A stretch of DNA of 64,000 nt, from positions 1,240,001 through 1,304,000 of the forward strand of contig NZ_JACHLN010000002.1 of assembly GCF_014204495.1 (NCBI RefSeq), given 5' to 3'. A model generated the notes under the pieces. It was not told the DNA's origin, ran no database searches, and saw only the letters and a list, made by a program, of their open reading frames with translations. Made by a program: the position numbers and the translations under genes. This document shows positions 24,933 to 34,803 of this stretch, piece by piece (within the stretch, counting starts at the first letter, position 1; every line of letters begins with the position of its first letter). This DNA is from Sphingomonas kyeonggiensis (GTDB lineage Bacteria; Pseudomonadota; Alphaproteobacteria; Sphingomonadales; Sphingomonadaceae).

Positions 24933-26867
24933 TTAGATTTCTCCGGTAAGCGTCAATGTCAGCGTCCGCGGCACGATCGGCGTGATCAGCCCCGAGTTGG
25001 TCGGGTTCCAGGCGAACTTGTCGGTGAGGTTGGTCACCCGCGCCCGCAGCGTCACCGGATGACCGTCCAGCTCGAACGCCTGGCGCACGCCCAGGTTGAA
25101 GGTCGCATAGCTCGGCAGCTCGACCCGATTCTCGCGATCGGCATAGCGCGCGCCGCGTACATTCAACCCGCCATCCACCGTCAGCCCCTCCATGCCCGGC
25201 ACCCGCCAGGTCAGGTTGGCCAGCGCGGTCACCTCGGGCCGCCCGATCGGCCGGGTGCCGATCACGCCCCGATCGACCAGCTCACCTTCGATCTTCGCAT
25301 CGAGATAGGTCGCCCCCAGCACCGCGCTCAGCCGCGAGGTGAGCGGGCCGGCCAGGGACAGCTCGACGCCGCGATGTCGCACCTTCCCGACAAAGTCGAA
25401 CGCGCCCGCCGCATCGATGCCGGGGGTCGGCTTGGACAGGTCGAACAACCCGGCGATCAGCGTCGGGCCACCCGCGAAGCCATATTTCACTCCCAGCTCG
25501 GCTTGGCGCGAGATGGCGGCGGGCAGCACCGCGCCGCGGTTGCTGGCATTGGCTGGCGCGACGCCCGCTTCCTCCAGTCCGCGCGCATAGCTGGCGAAGC
25601 CGGTTAGCCGATCGCTGATCGCCACCGACAGCGATCCGCCATAGAGCCAGGGCCGCGTCACCTGTTCGGTTACCCGGCCATCGACGGCGCGCACGCGCTT
25701 GGCATAGTCGACCCGTTGCGCATCGAGCCGCAATTCGGCGAACGACCCGATCGACAGCCGATAGCCAAGCCCGCCGGTCCATTGCCCGACATCGTCCCGC
25801 ATCCGCGCCGCGCCGCGCGAAACCGCCGGTGCGGCAACCTCGGGAATATCGTTCACATCGGCATAGGTGCCCAGCGTGTAGCTTACGCCGGGATCGCTCT
25901 CGACCATCGAATCCCTGCGGCGAGCCATGGCGATGATCCGATGCGTGAGATTGCCCGTCCGGAATTGCCTGGCCGCCGTCAGCTCGCCGGAGATAGACCG
26001 GCGATTCTCGGCGCCGAACACCAGCCCGCTCTGGGCCGCCTCGCGGCCATTGCCGGTGAAGCGCAGCAGGTTGAACACGCTGCGGGTGTAGGGAAGCGCG
26101 TTGCGAAACAGCGAGGCCCCGAAGGTCCAGCCGTTGCCGGCATCCACATCGGCAAAGGCACCGAGCAGGTCGGACTCGTTATAGCCGCGCATCCAGCTTT
26201 GCGTGCGGTTGGTCCAGCGCTTCACCTGGTCCGGCGCGCCGGCCGGATTCGCGAAGAATGTGTCTCCTTCGCGCGGGAACCAGTTGTGGCTCCACAACCC
26301 GGTGACCCGCACCCCCGGCGCCGGCGACCAGCGCGGCACCAGCCCGGCCGCAACGAAATCGCCGCCGGTCCCATCGCTATACTGTTGGGCGACACTGAGC
26401 TGCAGCCCGCCGGCGACCGACAGCTCGCCTCCCGCGGTGCCGGCCGCCCCGCGCAGCATCGCCACCGGCCCCGATCCGCCCCACCAGCCTGCCTCGAGCG
26501 AAGCCCGGGAGCCGCCCCCGGCTGCCGGCAGCGTATACTGCACCACGCCCGAGGGGGCCGCGAAATCGGTGCGCAGGCCATTGGCGCCGACCCGGATCGC
26601 GGTGCCGCCGTTCAGCGGCTGGAGCATACCGGCGACCCGGACATAATAATGGTCCTCGATCCGGTAGTTCCCCGCCGCCTGCAGGTCGAAACCGCGCACC
26701 TCCCCTTCCGAATAGAGCCCGACTTCCTCGATCCCCACGCGCCTGCCGAACGCATCGTCGGCGGCGCGCACCACATCGCCATTGGCGGGCGGCTGCGGCG
26801 CCCGCGCGGTCTGGGCATGGGCGGTCGGTACCGCGAGTACCGACAGGCAGAACAACGAATGACGCAT
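24933..26867 (-). CDS. TonB-dependent receptor
   Basis: The predicted product has 644 residues from the ATG at 26867 (AGAGGG upstream) with a signal peptide MRHSLFCLSVLAVPTAHAQ. It is shorter than usual, with a divergent plug (GIEEVGLYSEGEVRGFDLQ) and a barrel of alternating strands such as GLRTDFAAPSGVVQYTLPA. It ends in LTLTLTGEI, not the usual Phe. The ligand is unknown. It faces away from the LytTR regulator 143 bp away, which suggests that regulator or its signal controls import. Confidence 0.8.
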   Translation of the reverse strand: MRHSLFCLSVLAVPTAHAQTARAPQPPANGDVVRAADDAFGRRVGIEEVGLYSEGEVRGFDLQAAGNYRIEDHYYVRVAGMLQPLNGGTAIRVGANGLRTDFAAPSGVVQYTLPAAGGGSRASLEAGWWGGSGPVAMLRGAAGTAGGELSVAGGLQLSVAQQYSDGTGGDFVAAGLVPRWSPAPGVRVTGLWSHNWFPREGDTFFANPAGAPDQVKRWTNRTQSWMRGYNESDLLGAFADVDAGNGWTFGASLFRNALPYTRSVFNLLRFTGNGREAAQSGLVFGAENRRSISGELTAARQFRTGNLTHRIIAMARRRDSMVESDPGVSYTLGTYADVNDIPEVAAPAVSRGAARMRDDVGQWTGGLGYRLSIGSFAELRLDAQRVDYAKRVRAVDGRVTEQVTRPWLYGGSLSVAISDRLTGFASYARGLEEAGVAPANASNRGAVLPAAISRQAELGVKYGFAGGPTLIAGLFDLSKPTPGIDAAGAFDFVGKVRHRGVELSLAGPLTSRLSAVLGATYLDAKIEGELVDRGVIGTRPIGRPEVTALANLTWRVPGMEGLTVDGGLNVRGARYADRENRVELPSYATFNLGVRQAFELDGHPVTLRARVTNLTDKFAWNPTNSGLITPIVPRTLTLTLTGEI

Positions 26868-27010
26868 GACTGGAACCCTCTTCCCTGACACCCCCTGTCG
26901 GCGCCGATTTGCCGCTGATCGAAGGGCCGGGAGAGCGTGCTGGGACGAATGAATTGCCGGCGTGACGAACGGCAGTTCGCGCGCGCGCGTTCGCGGGTTA
27001 TCCTGCGTGC

Positions 27011-27856
27011 ATGGAGAGGGCGGCCGGCGAGTCGATCTGGGACATTCGGGTCCCGCTCAGTGTAGCGGCGGCGCTGGCGCTGTTCGCCTTCCTGCTCGGC
27101 TTCGGCATGGGCGGCCTGGAGACGGGTGCCGATCGCTTCTCCACCGAGCATCCCGATGAGGCGCGGCTGGCGCGAATCCTCGTCTGGGGTGCGATGCTCA
27201 GCATCGCCTGGGCCTGCCGCAAGCCGGTGCAGGAGCTGCTCCAATCGCCTCGCCATTCGCCGCTGCTGCTCGGTGCGCTGGCCTTTGTCCCGGTCACCCT
27301 GGCCGAACTTGCCGCATCGCGCTTCGCCTTCGCCATCTCGCCATATCAGCTGTGCGGCCCCGGCGGCCCGGCCTTGCCCGCGCCGCTGGTCACGTGCCTG
27401 CCGCGCTCAGCGATCCTCGGCTCGACCGCGCTGCTCACGCTGATGGCCTGGGGTCGCCACCTCGCCAATCGCCGCATGCTCGACAATGACGAAGAGCAGT
27501 CGATCGAACCGACCCTGCTCGCGCCACCCAGCGCGGAGGACTGGCTCGACCTGCCCGAGGCGCCGTTCCTGCGCGTCCGTGCCTGCGACGTCGCCCAGAT
27601 CCGTTCGGCCGGCAATTACAGCGAGATCATCGCGCATGGCCGCGTCCATCTCGTTCGCGCGCCGCTTTCCGAGCTCGCCGAGCGCTTCGCCGCGCTCGGC
27701 TTTGTCCGCGTACACCGCCAGGTGGTGGTCAACCGCGGCCATGTCTCGCAAATCTATCGCGAGGCCGGCGGCCGCCCGGCGGTGCAGCTGCGTTGCGGCG
27801 AGATCGTGCCGCTCGGCCGCAGCTACCGCACCGCGCTTTCCACGCTCTGCCATTGA
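27011..27856 (+). CDS. membrane-bound LytTR-type transcription regulator
   Basis: This 281-residue protein has about four membrane spans in the first 160 residues (for example VAAALALFAFLLGFGMGG and LLLGALAFVPVTLAEL). A cytoplasmic LytTR DNA-binding domain follows (about 185-281), with AGNYSEIIAHGR, VHRQVVVNRGHVSQI and GEIVPLGRSYR. LytTR domains bind direct repeats through extended loops. It lacks a receiver domain, so the membrane part is the likely sensor. It lies between a divergent TonB receptor and a hybrid kinase on its own strand. Confidence 0.85.
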   Translation: MERAAGESIWDIRVPLSVAAALALFAFLLGFGMGGLETGADRFSTEHPDEARLARILVWGAMLSIAWACRKPVQELLQSPRHSPLLLGALAFVPVTLAELAASRFAFAISPYQLCGPGGPALPAPLVTCLPRSAILGSTALLTLMAWGRHLANRRMLDNDEEQSIEPTLLAPPSAEDWLDLPEAPFLRVRACDVAQIRSAGNYSEIIAHGRVHLVRAPLSELAERFAALGFVRVHRQVVVNRGHVSQIYREAGGRPAVQLRCGEIVPLGRSYRTALSTLCH

Positions 27857-27952
27857 TCCCCAGCTTTCCCGGGACCTGATCGCCCTCTGCCGCGTTGAGT
27901 TGGCAAGCGGGCAAATTGCGCCTGCGCAACGAGACCAACCCTCGGGACGCGG

Positions 27953-29965
27953 ATGGCCACGGCGATCTTCCAGACGAACAGTTTCGAGAAGCTCGGGGAG
28001 CTGGGCCGCCTGACTGCCGCCATCGGCACCCAATCGCCGCTCGGCCCGGTCTCCACCTGGTCGAACGCGCTCACTTCCGCCGTACGCATGATGCTGCCCG
28101 CCCGTGCCGAGATCGTCATGTTCTGGGGCCCGGATTTCTGCGCACTATACAACGACGCCTATGCCCCGACGATCGGCGACAAGCACCCCAATGCGCTGGG
28201 CCAGTCGGCGCGGATCTGGTGGGGCGAGCTGTGGGACGATCTCGGCCCGTTGCTCCAGGGCGTCCGCGATACCGGCGAGACTTTCTGGGCGAAGGACCGC
28301 CCCTTCTACATCGAGCGCGACCAGGGACGCGGCGAGACCGTCTATTTCGACGTCAGCTATTCCCCGGTGTTCGACGATGACGGATCGGTCGGCGGCGTGC
28401 TCTGCATCGTCAGCGAGACGACCGCGCGGGTACTTTCCGAGCGCGAGGCGCTGGCCGACCGCGCACGGCTCTGGACGCTCGCGCGCGACCCCTTCCTGAT
28501 CGCGGACAGCCAGGGCATCTGGCGCAACGCCAGCCCGGCCTGGACCGAGATACTGGGCTGGAGCGAGGCGGAACTGACCGGCCGCACCTCCGAATGGATC
28601 GAGCACCCTGACGATCTGGCGCGCACCCGCGCGGAGCTTGCCAAACTCCAGCAGGGCGAGCCGACCTGGCGCTTCGAGAACCGCCTGCGCGGCAAGGACG
28701 GCGAGTATCGCTGGTTCAGCTGGACGAGCGCGCCCGAAGGCAATCTGCTCTACTGCGTCGCGCGCGACATCACTGCCGAACGCGAAGCGGCAGAAGCACT
28801 CGAGACCGCGGAGGCGGCACTGCGCCAGGCCCAGAAGATGGAGACGGTCGGGCAGCTCACGGGCGGCGTGGCGCATGACTTCAACAATCTGCTCCAGGTC
28901 GTCACCGGCAATCTCGATATCCTCCAGCGCAACCTGCCGCCCGAACAGCCCCGCCTCGCGCGCGCGGCGGACGCGGCGATGCAAGGCGCGCAGCGCGCGG
29001 CCATGCTGACCCAGCGCCTGCTCGCCTTCTCCCGTCGCCAGCCGCTCGCCCCCGAGCGCATCGATCCCAACCGGCTGATCGCCGGCATGTCCGACATGCT
29101 CCACCGCAGCCTGGGCGAGACGATCAGCGTGGAGATCCTGCCCTCGGCGCGGACCTGGCCGGTCGAGATCGACGCCAACCAGCTGGAGAACGCGCTGCTC
29201 AACCTGGCGATCAACGCGCGCGACGCGATGCCCGAGGGCGGCAAGCTCACCATCGAGACCGCCAACACCCATCTCGACGCCCATTATGCCGCCCGCGACA
29301 GCGAAGTGGCGCCCGGCCAATATGTCGTGATCTGCGTGTCGGACACCGGCACCGGCATGGATGCGGACACGCTCGCCCACGCCTTCGAGCCCTTTTTCAC
29401 CACCAAGGAAGTCGGCCGCGGCACCGGGCTGGGCCTGTCGATGGTCTATGGCTTCATCCGCCAGTCCGGCGGCCATGTCCGGATCTATTCGGAGCCCGGC
29501 CATGGCACCACGGTGAAGATCTACCTGCCCCGCTATCGCGGCCAGGCCCATGTGCCCGAAGCCACCGCCGCAGAGGTCGCGCCCCAGGGCAAGGTCCATG
29601 AGACAATCCTCGTGTGCGAGGACAATGACGATGTCCGCGCCTACACGGTCGAGGTGCTGCGCGAGCTGGGGTACCGGGTAATCGAAGCCGGTGACGGCCC
29701 TGCCACGCTTGCCGCGCTCGATGCGGAGCAGGGCCCGATCGACCTGCTCTTCACCGATGTCGTCCTGCCGCGCGGGATGACCGGTGCGGTGCTGGCCGCC
29801 GAAGCGCAGGAGAAGCGCCCCGCACTCAAGGTCCTCTTCACCACCGGCTATGCCCGCAACACGATCGTCCATCATGGCCGGCTCGATCCGGGCGTGCAGC
29901 TCCTCCCCAAACCCTTCACCTATACCGACCTCGCCGCCAAGGTGCGGGAGATGCTCGATCAGTGA
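27953..29965 (+). CDS. soluble hybrid histidine kinase: PAS-PAS-HisKA-HATPase-receiver
   Basis: This 670-residue protein has no membrane span. Two PAS-like domains (about 30-160 and 170-275) are followed by the phosphoacceptor helix GQLTGGVAHDFNNLL (His308), a HATPase with NLAINARDAMPEGG and DTGTGMD, and a C-terminal receiver with Asp602 in LFTDVVLPRG. It could sense a ligand or redox state through PAS and phosphorylate its own receiver. No LOV cysteine motif is visible. The following M1 peptidase is same-strand but separated by 88 bp. Confidence 0.9.
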   Translation: MATAIFQTNSFEKLGELGRLTAAIGTQSPLGPVSTWSNALTSAVRMMLPARAEIVMFWGPDFCALYNDAYAPTIGDKHPNALGQSARIWWGELWDDLGPLLQGVRDTGETFWAKDRPFYIERDQGRGETVYFDVSYSPVFDDDGSVGGVLCIVSETTARVLSEREALADRARLWTLARDPFLIADSQGIWRNASPAWTEILGWSEAELTGRTSEWIEHPDDLARTRAELAKLQQGEPTWRFENRLRGKDGEYRWFSWTSAPEGNLLYCVARDITAEREAAEALETAEAALRQAQKMETVGQLTGGVAHDFNNLLQVVTGNLDILQRNLPPEQPRLARAADAAMQGAQRAAMLTQRLLAFSRRQPLAPERIDPNRLIAGMSDMLHRSLGETISVEILPSARTWPVEIDANQLENALLNLAINARDAMPEGGKLTIETANTHLDAHYAARDSEVAPGQYVVICVSDTGTGMDADTLAHAFEPFFTTKEVGRGTGLGLSMVYGFIRQSGGHVRIYSEPGHGTTVKIYLPRYRGQAHVPEATAAEVAPQGKVHETILVCEDNDDVRAYTVEVLRELGYRVIEAGDGPATLAALDAEQGPIDLLFTDVVLPRGMTGAVLAAEAQEKRPALKVLFTTGYARNTIVHHGRLDPGVQLLPKPFTYTDLAAKVREMLDQ

Positions 29966-30053
29966 CCTTGGCGAAGGTCGCCTTCGTCCATGGCCGGGCC
30001 GGCATCGTCTCCACTCAGTTGCCGTTCAGCCGCGATCCGCTTAGCACGCGGCC

Positions 30054-31937
30054 ATGCGCATCCTTGCTCCCGTTGCCGCCGCGATGCTGATCGCCGCCCC
30101 CGCCGCCGCCCAGACCGGCAAGCCCGCCCCGATCCTGACCACGCCCGAGGCGAAGGACGTATGGACCCACGCCCAGCCCGAAGTGGCGCGCGTCACCCAT
30201 GTCGACCTCAACCTCGACGTCGACTTCGCCAGCAAGACATTGTCGGGCGTCGCGACGCTCAACGTGCTGGCGGCCAAGGGCGCGAAGGAGATCGTGCTCG
30301 ACGTCGACGACCTGGTGATCGAGAGCGTCACCTGCCCCAAGGGCAAGGTTCTGCCCTTCACCATCGGCCCGCGCGAGACCGAGACCGGCCTCGGCTCGGC
30401 CCTCACCGTGCAGCTCGAGGGCAACAAGCAGATCCTGATCCGCTACAGGACGAAGCCCGGCGCCAGCGCACTCGGCTGGCTCCCGCCCGAGCTGACCGCA
30501 GGCAAGAAGATGCCGTACCTGTTCAGCCAGGGCCAGCCGATCAACAATCGCAGCTGGATTCCCACCCAGGACAGCCCCGGCATCCGCCAGACCTGGTCCG
30601 CCACGTTCACCGTGCCCGACGGCTTCGTCGCGGTGATGAGCGGCGACCGGCTCGACGGCGCCACCGGCACGCTGGTCCCGCACCAGAAGCGCCAGTTCCG
30701 CTTCAAGATGGACCGGCCGGTGCCGCCCTATCTGATCGCCTTCGCCGTGGGCGACCTCGCCTTCAAGGCGACGGGTCCGCGCTCCGGCGTCTGGGCCGAG
30801 CCGAGCCAGCTCGACGCCGCCGCGCACGAAGTCGCCGATGTCGAGAAGATGATCGACGCCGCCCAGGCTCTCTACGGCCCCTATCGCTGGGGCCGCTACG
30901 ACATGCTCGTGCTGCCGCCGAGCTTCCCGTACGGCGGCATGGAGAACCCCACCCTCACCTTCCTGACGCCGACGATCATCACCGGCGATCGCTCGAACAC
31001 CGACGTCGTCGCGCATGAGCTGGCGCATAGCTGGTCGGGCAATCTCGTCACCAACGCGACCTGGTCGGACTCCTGGCTCAACGAGGGCTTCACGACCTAT
31101 TTCGAGAACCGGATCATGGAGGCGGTCTACGGCAAGGAGCGCGCCGCCATGTACTCGGACCTCGACTGGGACGGGCTGGTCCGCGACATCAAGAACGCCG
31201 GCGGCCAGGATGCACCGACCACCCGCCTCCACGGCGAGCCGGGCGCGACCTTCGGCCAGCTCGATTATTTCAAGGGCTCGACCTTCCTGCGCACGATCGA
31301 GGCGGCAGTGGGCCGGGCGAAGTGGGACGCGTATCTGCGCTCCTATTTCGATCGCCATGCCTTCCAGCCGCAGACCACCGCCGGCTTCCTCGCCGACCTG
31401 CGCGCCAACCTGATCAAGGGCGACAAGGCGCTCGAGGCGAAGCTCGAGCTCGATCGCTGGGCCTATCAGGCCGGCCTGCCCGACAATGCCGTCCACGTCA
31501 CCTCGGCGACGCTGGCGGCGGTCGACGCCAAGCTCGCCGCGTTCAACGCCGGCGGCCCGGCGAGCGCGGTCCAGCCGACCGGCTGGGCGACCCAGCAATG
31601 GCTGCGCTTCCTGAACGGCCTGCCCCGCCAGCAGACGCCCGCCCGCCTCAAGGAACTCGACGAGACGCTCGGCCTGTCGGCATCGAACAACGCCTATGTC
31701 CGCTCGGCCTGGGCCGAACTGGCAATCGCCAACCGCTACGAACCGGCGCTGCCGTCGATCGAGGAATTCGTGAAGCGCGTCGGCCGCGGCCTGCTGATCT
31801 ACCCGATCTACAAGGACCTGATGGCCCAGGGCGACTGGGGCAAGCCGATCGCGCTGCGCTTCTACGAAGGCGCGAAGGCGGGGTATCACCCGAACGCAGC
31901 CGCCGGCGTGGCGAAGATCGTGGGGGCGGCGGACTGA
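30054..31937 (+). CDS. exported M1 family metallopeptidase (LTA4H-like)
   Basis: This 627-residue aminopeptidase has a signal peptide ending in PAAAQ (about 22). It carries the GGMENP substrate motif, the zinc motif HELAHS (His321, Glu322, His325) and the third ligand Glu344 in WLNEGFTTY. A C-terminal helical domain resembles leukotriene A4 hydrolase. It would trim N-terminal residues from peptides in the periplasm. The length is typical of this branch, and the gene stands alone. Confidence 0.93.
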   Translation: MRILAPVAAAMLIAAPAAAQTGKPAPILTTPEAKDVWTHAQPEVARVTHVDLNLDVDFASKTLSGVATLNVLAAKGAKEIVLDVDDLVIESVTCPKGKVLPFTIGPRETETGLGSALTVQLEGNKQILIRYRTKPGASALGWLPPELTAGKKMPYLFSQGQPINNRSWIPTQDSPGIRQTWSATFTVPDGFVAVMSGDRLDGATGTLVPHQKRQFRFKMDRPVPPYLIAFAVGDLAFKATGPRSGVWAEPSQLDAAAHEVADVEKMIDAAQALYGPYRWGRYDMLVLPPSFPYGGMENPTLTFLTPTIITGDRSNTDVVAHELAHSWSGNLVTNATWSDSWLNEGFTTYFENRIMEAVYGKERAAMYSDLDWDGLVRDIKNAGGQDAPTTRLHGEPGATFGQLDYFKGSTFLRTIEAAVGRAKWDAYLRSYFDRHAFQPQTTAGFLADLRANLIKGDKALEAKLELDRWAYQAGLPDNAVHVTSATLAAVDAKLAAFNAGGPASAVQPTGWATQQWLRFLNGLPRQQTPARLKELDETLGLSASNNAYVRSAWAELAIANRYEPALPSIEEFVKRVGRGLLIYPIYKDLMAQGDWGKPIALRFYEGAKAGYHPNAAAGVAKIVGAAD

Positions 31938-31961
31938 CGGGAGCGGACCACCCAAACCAAA

Positions 31962-32053
31962 CCGTCACCCTGAACTTGTTTCAGGGTCCAACGCGCCTCG
32001 GGCGATACCGCCAGGGGAGAGTTGGATGCTGAAACAAGTTCAGCATGACGGTG
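31962..32053. repeat. CTGAACTTGTTTCAG-type inverted repeat pair
   Basis: CCGTCACCCTGAACTTGTTTC at the left reappears inverted as GAAACAAGTTCAGCATGACGG at the right (shown shortened to the matching GAAACAAGTTCAG), around a 45-base centre. A single unit of the same family occurs at 47373-47400. It lies between the convergent M1 peptidase and methyltransferase genes and may serve as their shared terminator. Confidence 0.75.
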
Positions 32054-32057
32054 GGGC

Positions 32058-32696
32058 TCAATCGAACGCGAACACCTCGCTCGCCCGCATAACCCCGCTG
32101 TCCGTCTCGGCGAACGCATAGTCCGCCAGCACCCGCAACCGTTCCACCGGCAGCGGCGCCCGCCGCGGATCTCCGACCAGCACCTCGACTCCCGCCGCCC
32201 GGCACCGCGCCAGGAACGGCGTCACCCGCGCCGCCGGCTCGGGATCGTAGAACACGTCCCCTGCCAGGATCAGGTCCATGTCGGGCACCGGCCCGTCGGT
32301 AAGGTCGCCCGGCGCCACCTCGACCATCACGCCGTTCGCCGTCGCATTCACCTGCGTCGCCGCCACGGCATAGGAATCCACATCCGCCGCCAGCACACTC
32401 GCCGCCCCGGCCTTCGCCGCCGCGATCGCCACCAGCCCCGATCCGCAGCACAGGTCCAGCACCCGCCGCCCGGCCACGGTCTCCGGCCGGTCCAGCACGA
32501 ACCGCGCCAGCGCCAGCCCGCCCAGCCAGTAATAGGCCCAATACGGCGATCCGAACGCGTCGTCCTGCGCAGCCAGCCGCCCAAGCCCGCTGGCCGGCAC
32601 CGCCTTGTGCAGCACTATCTCGGGAATCCCGGGCACGGGCAGCAGCGGCAGCCGCTCCCGGATGAAATCGACGAGGCTCAGGCGGCCCGCTTCCAC
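32058..32696 (-). CDS. class I SAM-dependent methyltransferase, ETFB-lysine methyltransferase-like
   Basis: The predicted product has about 212 residues if it starts at the GTG at 32696, inside the end of the DUF423 gene; the start is uncertain because no good ribosome site is visible. The SAM motif VLDLCCGSGLVAIAAA, the acidic ADVDSYAV and the catalytic-loop-like LAGDVFYDPE match METTL20/PrmA-like protein lysine methyltransferases. The substrate is unproven. It is the last gene of a coupled minus-strand run that begins with the Fe-S scaffold gene. Confidence 0.75.
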   Translation of the reverse strand: MEAGRLSLVDFIRERLPLLPVPGIPEIVLHKAVPASGLGRLAAQDDAFGSPYWAYYWLGGLALARFVLDRPETVAGRRVLDLCCGSGLVAIAAAKAGAASVLAADVDSYAVAATQVNATANGVMVEVAPGDLTDGPVPDMDLILAGDVFYDPEPAARVTPFLARCRAAGVEVLVGDPRRAPLPVERLRVLADYAFAETDSGVMRASEVFAFD

Positions 32697-33025
32697 GCGC
32701 CCAGCGCCAGACACAGCCAGCCGGCGATCAGTGCTACCCCGCCGATCGGCGTGATCGCCCCGAACCAGCGCGGTGCGCCAAAGGCCATGGCGTAGAGCGT
32801 CGCGGAGAACAATGCGCCGCCGCCCACGAACAGCCAGGGCGAGATCCGCTCGCCCATCCGCGCCGCGACCAGCGCCACGACGGCGTGGATCAGCTGGTAG
32901 TGCGCACCGGTCTTGAGCCATTCGGCCGCCTGCCCGCTCGCGCCATGCGCGGCGAACGCGCCTGCCGCCACCGCAACCGCGCCCGAAAGCGCCGCCAGCA
33001 CCGCCACGATCCGCATGTTCGTCAC
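32678..33025 (-). CDS. DUF423 family membrane protein
   Basis: This is a 115-residue protein with four membrane spans. Typical DUF423/YgdD elements are present: AAGAFAAHG near residue 22, TGAHYQLIHAVVAL and GGVALIAGWL. Its role is unknown. The GTG at 33025 overlaps the stop of the antiporter gene (GTGA), so it is translationally coupled to it. An ATG three codons later is also possible. Confidence 0.88.
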   Translation of the reverse strand: MTNMRIVAVLAALSGAVAVAAGAFAAHGASGQAAEWLKTGAHYQLIHAVVALVAARMGERISPWLFVGGGALFSATLYAMAFGAPRWFGAITPIGGVALIAGWLCLALGAWKRAA

Positions 33026-34803
33026 CCCGAGCTCTCCAGGTCCACTTCGATCGCCGCCGCCCGGCTGGCATGGGTAATCATCCCGTCGATCCCGGCACGC
33101 AGGTCGCCGGTCTCGCGCTGCACGTCGAGCCGGGCGTTATCGCGCTTGCGATACTCCGCCTCGGTCTTGTCGATCTCGCGCTGGTCGACGCCCACCGCCT
33201 GCATCGCCTGGCGCGCCATCATCACCGCGCTCTCCAGCACTTCACGCACCACGCCGCCTACCGGCGCGCCCTTCATCTTGATGACGCTGCGCCGGTCATA
33301 GGCGCGGACGAACACCGTCGACTTGGGGAAGGCATAGTGGACGGCCTCCAGGAACTCGGTGTCGATCTTGTCGCCGTCATTGCAGAACATCACCAGCTCG
33401 GCCTCGGCGGCACCCGCCTGGCGCAGCATGTCGATGCGCAAGCCGTCGCCATAATAGACCTTCATGCCGAAGTCGTTGGCGGTCTGGATCATCTCGACAT
33501 CGGTATCGATGATGGTGACGGGGATGTCCTGCGACAACAGCATCTGCGCTACCGTCTGGCCGAACCGGCCATAGCCGACCACCACCGCGTTCGATCCCTC
33601 GTGCCGCGGCAGGTCGAGCCCGGCCGCGCTCGGCTCTGGCTCGGTGCGCAGCCGCTTGGTTGCCATCATCAGGAACGGCGTGGTCGCCATCGACAGCGTG
33701 ACGATCGCGCCGAAGATGCTCGCCGCCTGCCCCTCGATCAGCATCGCCGACTGGGCCTGGGCGAACAGCACGAAGCCGAACTCGCCGCCCTGGCTGAGCA
33801 GCACGCCGAGCGCAAAGGCCTGCCGCCGCGGCATGCCGAACAGCATTCCCAGCCCCATGATGATCGCTGCCTTGGCGGCGATCAGCGCCAGCGCCATGCC
33901 GATCACGAAGAAGGGCCGCTCGGCGATCGCGTGCAGGTTGAGCGTCATGCCCACCGCAAGGAAGAACAGGCCGAGCAGGATCGAGCGGAACGGCTCGACA
34001 TCGGCCTCCAGCTCATGTCGATAGGGCGAGTCCGCCAGCATCACGCCGGCGATGAACGCGCCCAGCGCCGGCGACAGTCCCAGCCGCTGCATGATCGCGG
34101 CCACCGCGATCACCGTGAACAGCCCGGCGAAGATGAACATCTCGCGCTCGCCCAGATTGCCGATCAGCCGGAACAGCGGGCGCAGCAGGTAGCGGCCGGC
34201 GAGGACAAGCCCGACGATCGCCGCCACCGTGAACAGGCCGAGCATCCAGCCCGGCGCGCCGTGCTGGTCCGCCGGATTGCGCGAGAGCGCGGCGATGATC
34301 GTGATCAGCGGCACGATCGAAAGGTCCTGGAACAGCAGGATCGCAAAGGCGCGCTCGCCCAGCGGGGTGCGCAGCCGCCCCGCCGATTGCAGCAGCGGCA
34401 GCACCTGCGCGGTCGAGGACAGCGCCAGCGGCAGGCCCAGCGCCAAAGCGGCACCGATCGAGCTGCCGGTCGCGAACCACACCATGGCGGCTACGATCAA
34501 TCCGCAGATCGTCACCTGGAGCAGGCCGAGCCCGAAGATGTCGCGCCGCATCCGCCACAGCCGCCCCGGGCTCAGCTCCAGGCCGACCAGGAACAGCAGG
34601 AACGCGATGCCCAGCTCGGCGATGCCCAGCTTGCCCTCGGCATCGCCGACCAGCCCCAGCACCTGCGGGCCGACGATCGCGCCGGCGACGAGATAGCCCA
34701 GGGTCGCACCCAGCCCGAGCCGGCGGAACACCAGCACGAACAGCAGCGCGAAGCCGAGCAGCGGTACATATTCGCCCAGCAGCGAGGTCTCGGCGTGGTC
34801 CAT
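33022..34803 (-). CDS. CPA2 family cation:proton antiporter with RCK domain (KefB/KefC-like)
   Basis: This 593-residue protein has 12-13 membrane spans in its first 380 residues and a TrkA-N/RCK Rossmann domain after it (VVVGYGRFGQTVAQMLL, TIIDTDVEMI). A cytoplasmic tail is present. Such proteins exchange potassium or sodium for protons; the Kef type is gated by glutathione adducts. Residues distinguishing Kef from other CPA2 members cannot be settled by eye. Its ATG overlaps the upstream stop (TGATG). Confidence 0.88.
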   Translation of the reverse strand: MDHAETSLLGEYVPLLGFALLFVLVFRRLGLGATLGYLVAGAIVGPQVLGLVGDAEGKLGIAELGIAFLLFLVGLELSPGRLWRMRRDIFGLGLLQVTICGLIVAAMVWFATGSSIGAALALGLPLALSSTAQVLPLLQSAGRLRTPLGERAFAILLFQDLSIVPLITIIAALSRNPADQHGAPGWMLGLFTVAAIVGLVLAGRYLLRPLFRLIGNLGEREMFIFAGLFTVIAVAAIMQRLGLSPALGAFIAGVMLADSPYRHELEADVEPFRSILLGLFFLAVGMTLNLHAIAERPFFVIGMALALIAAKAAIIMGLGMLFGMPRRQAFALGVLLSQGGEFGFVLFAQAQSAMLIEGQAASIFGAIVTLSMATTPFLMMATKRLRTEPEPSAAGLDLPRHEGSNAVVVGYGRFGQTVAQMLLSQDIPVTIIDTDVEMIQTANDFGMKVYYGDGLRIDMLRQAGAAEAELVMFCNDGDKIDTEFLEAVHYAFPKSTVFVRAYDRRSVIKMKGAPVGGVVREVLESAVMMARQAMQAVGVDQREIDKTEAEYRKRDNARLDVQRETGDLRAGIDGMITHASRAAAIEVDLESSG

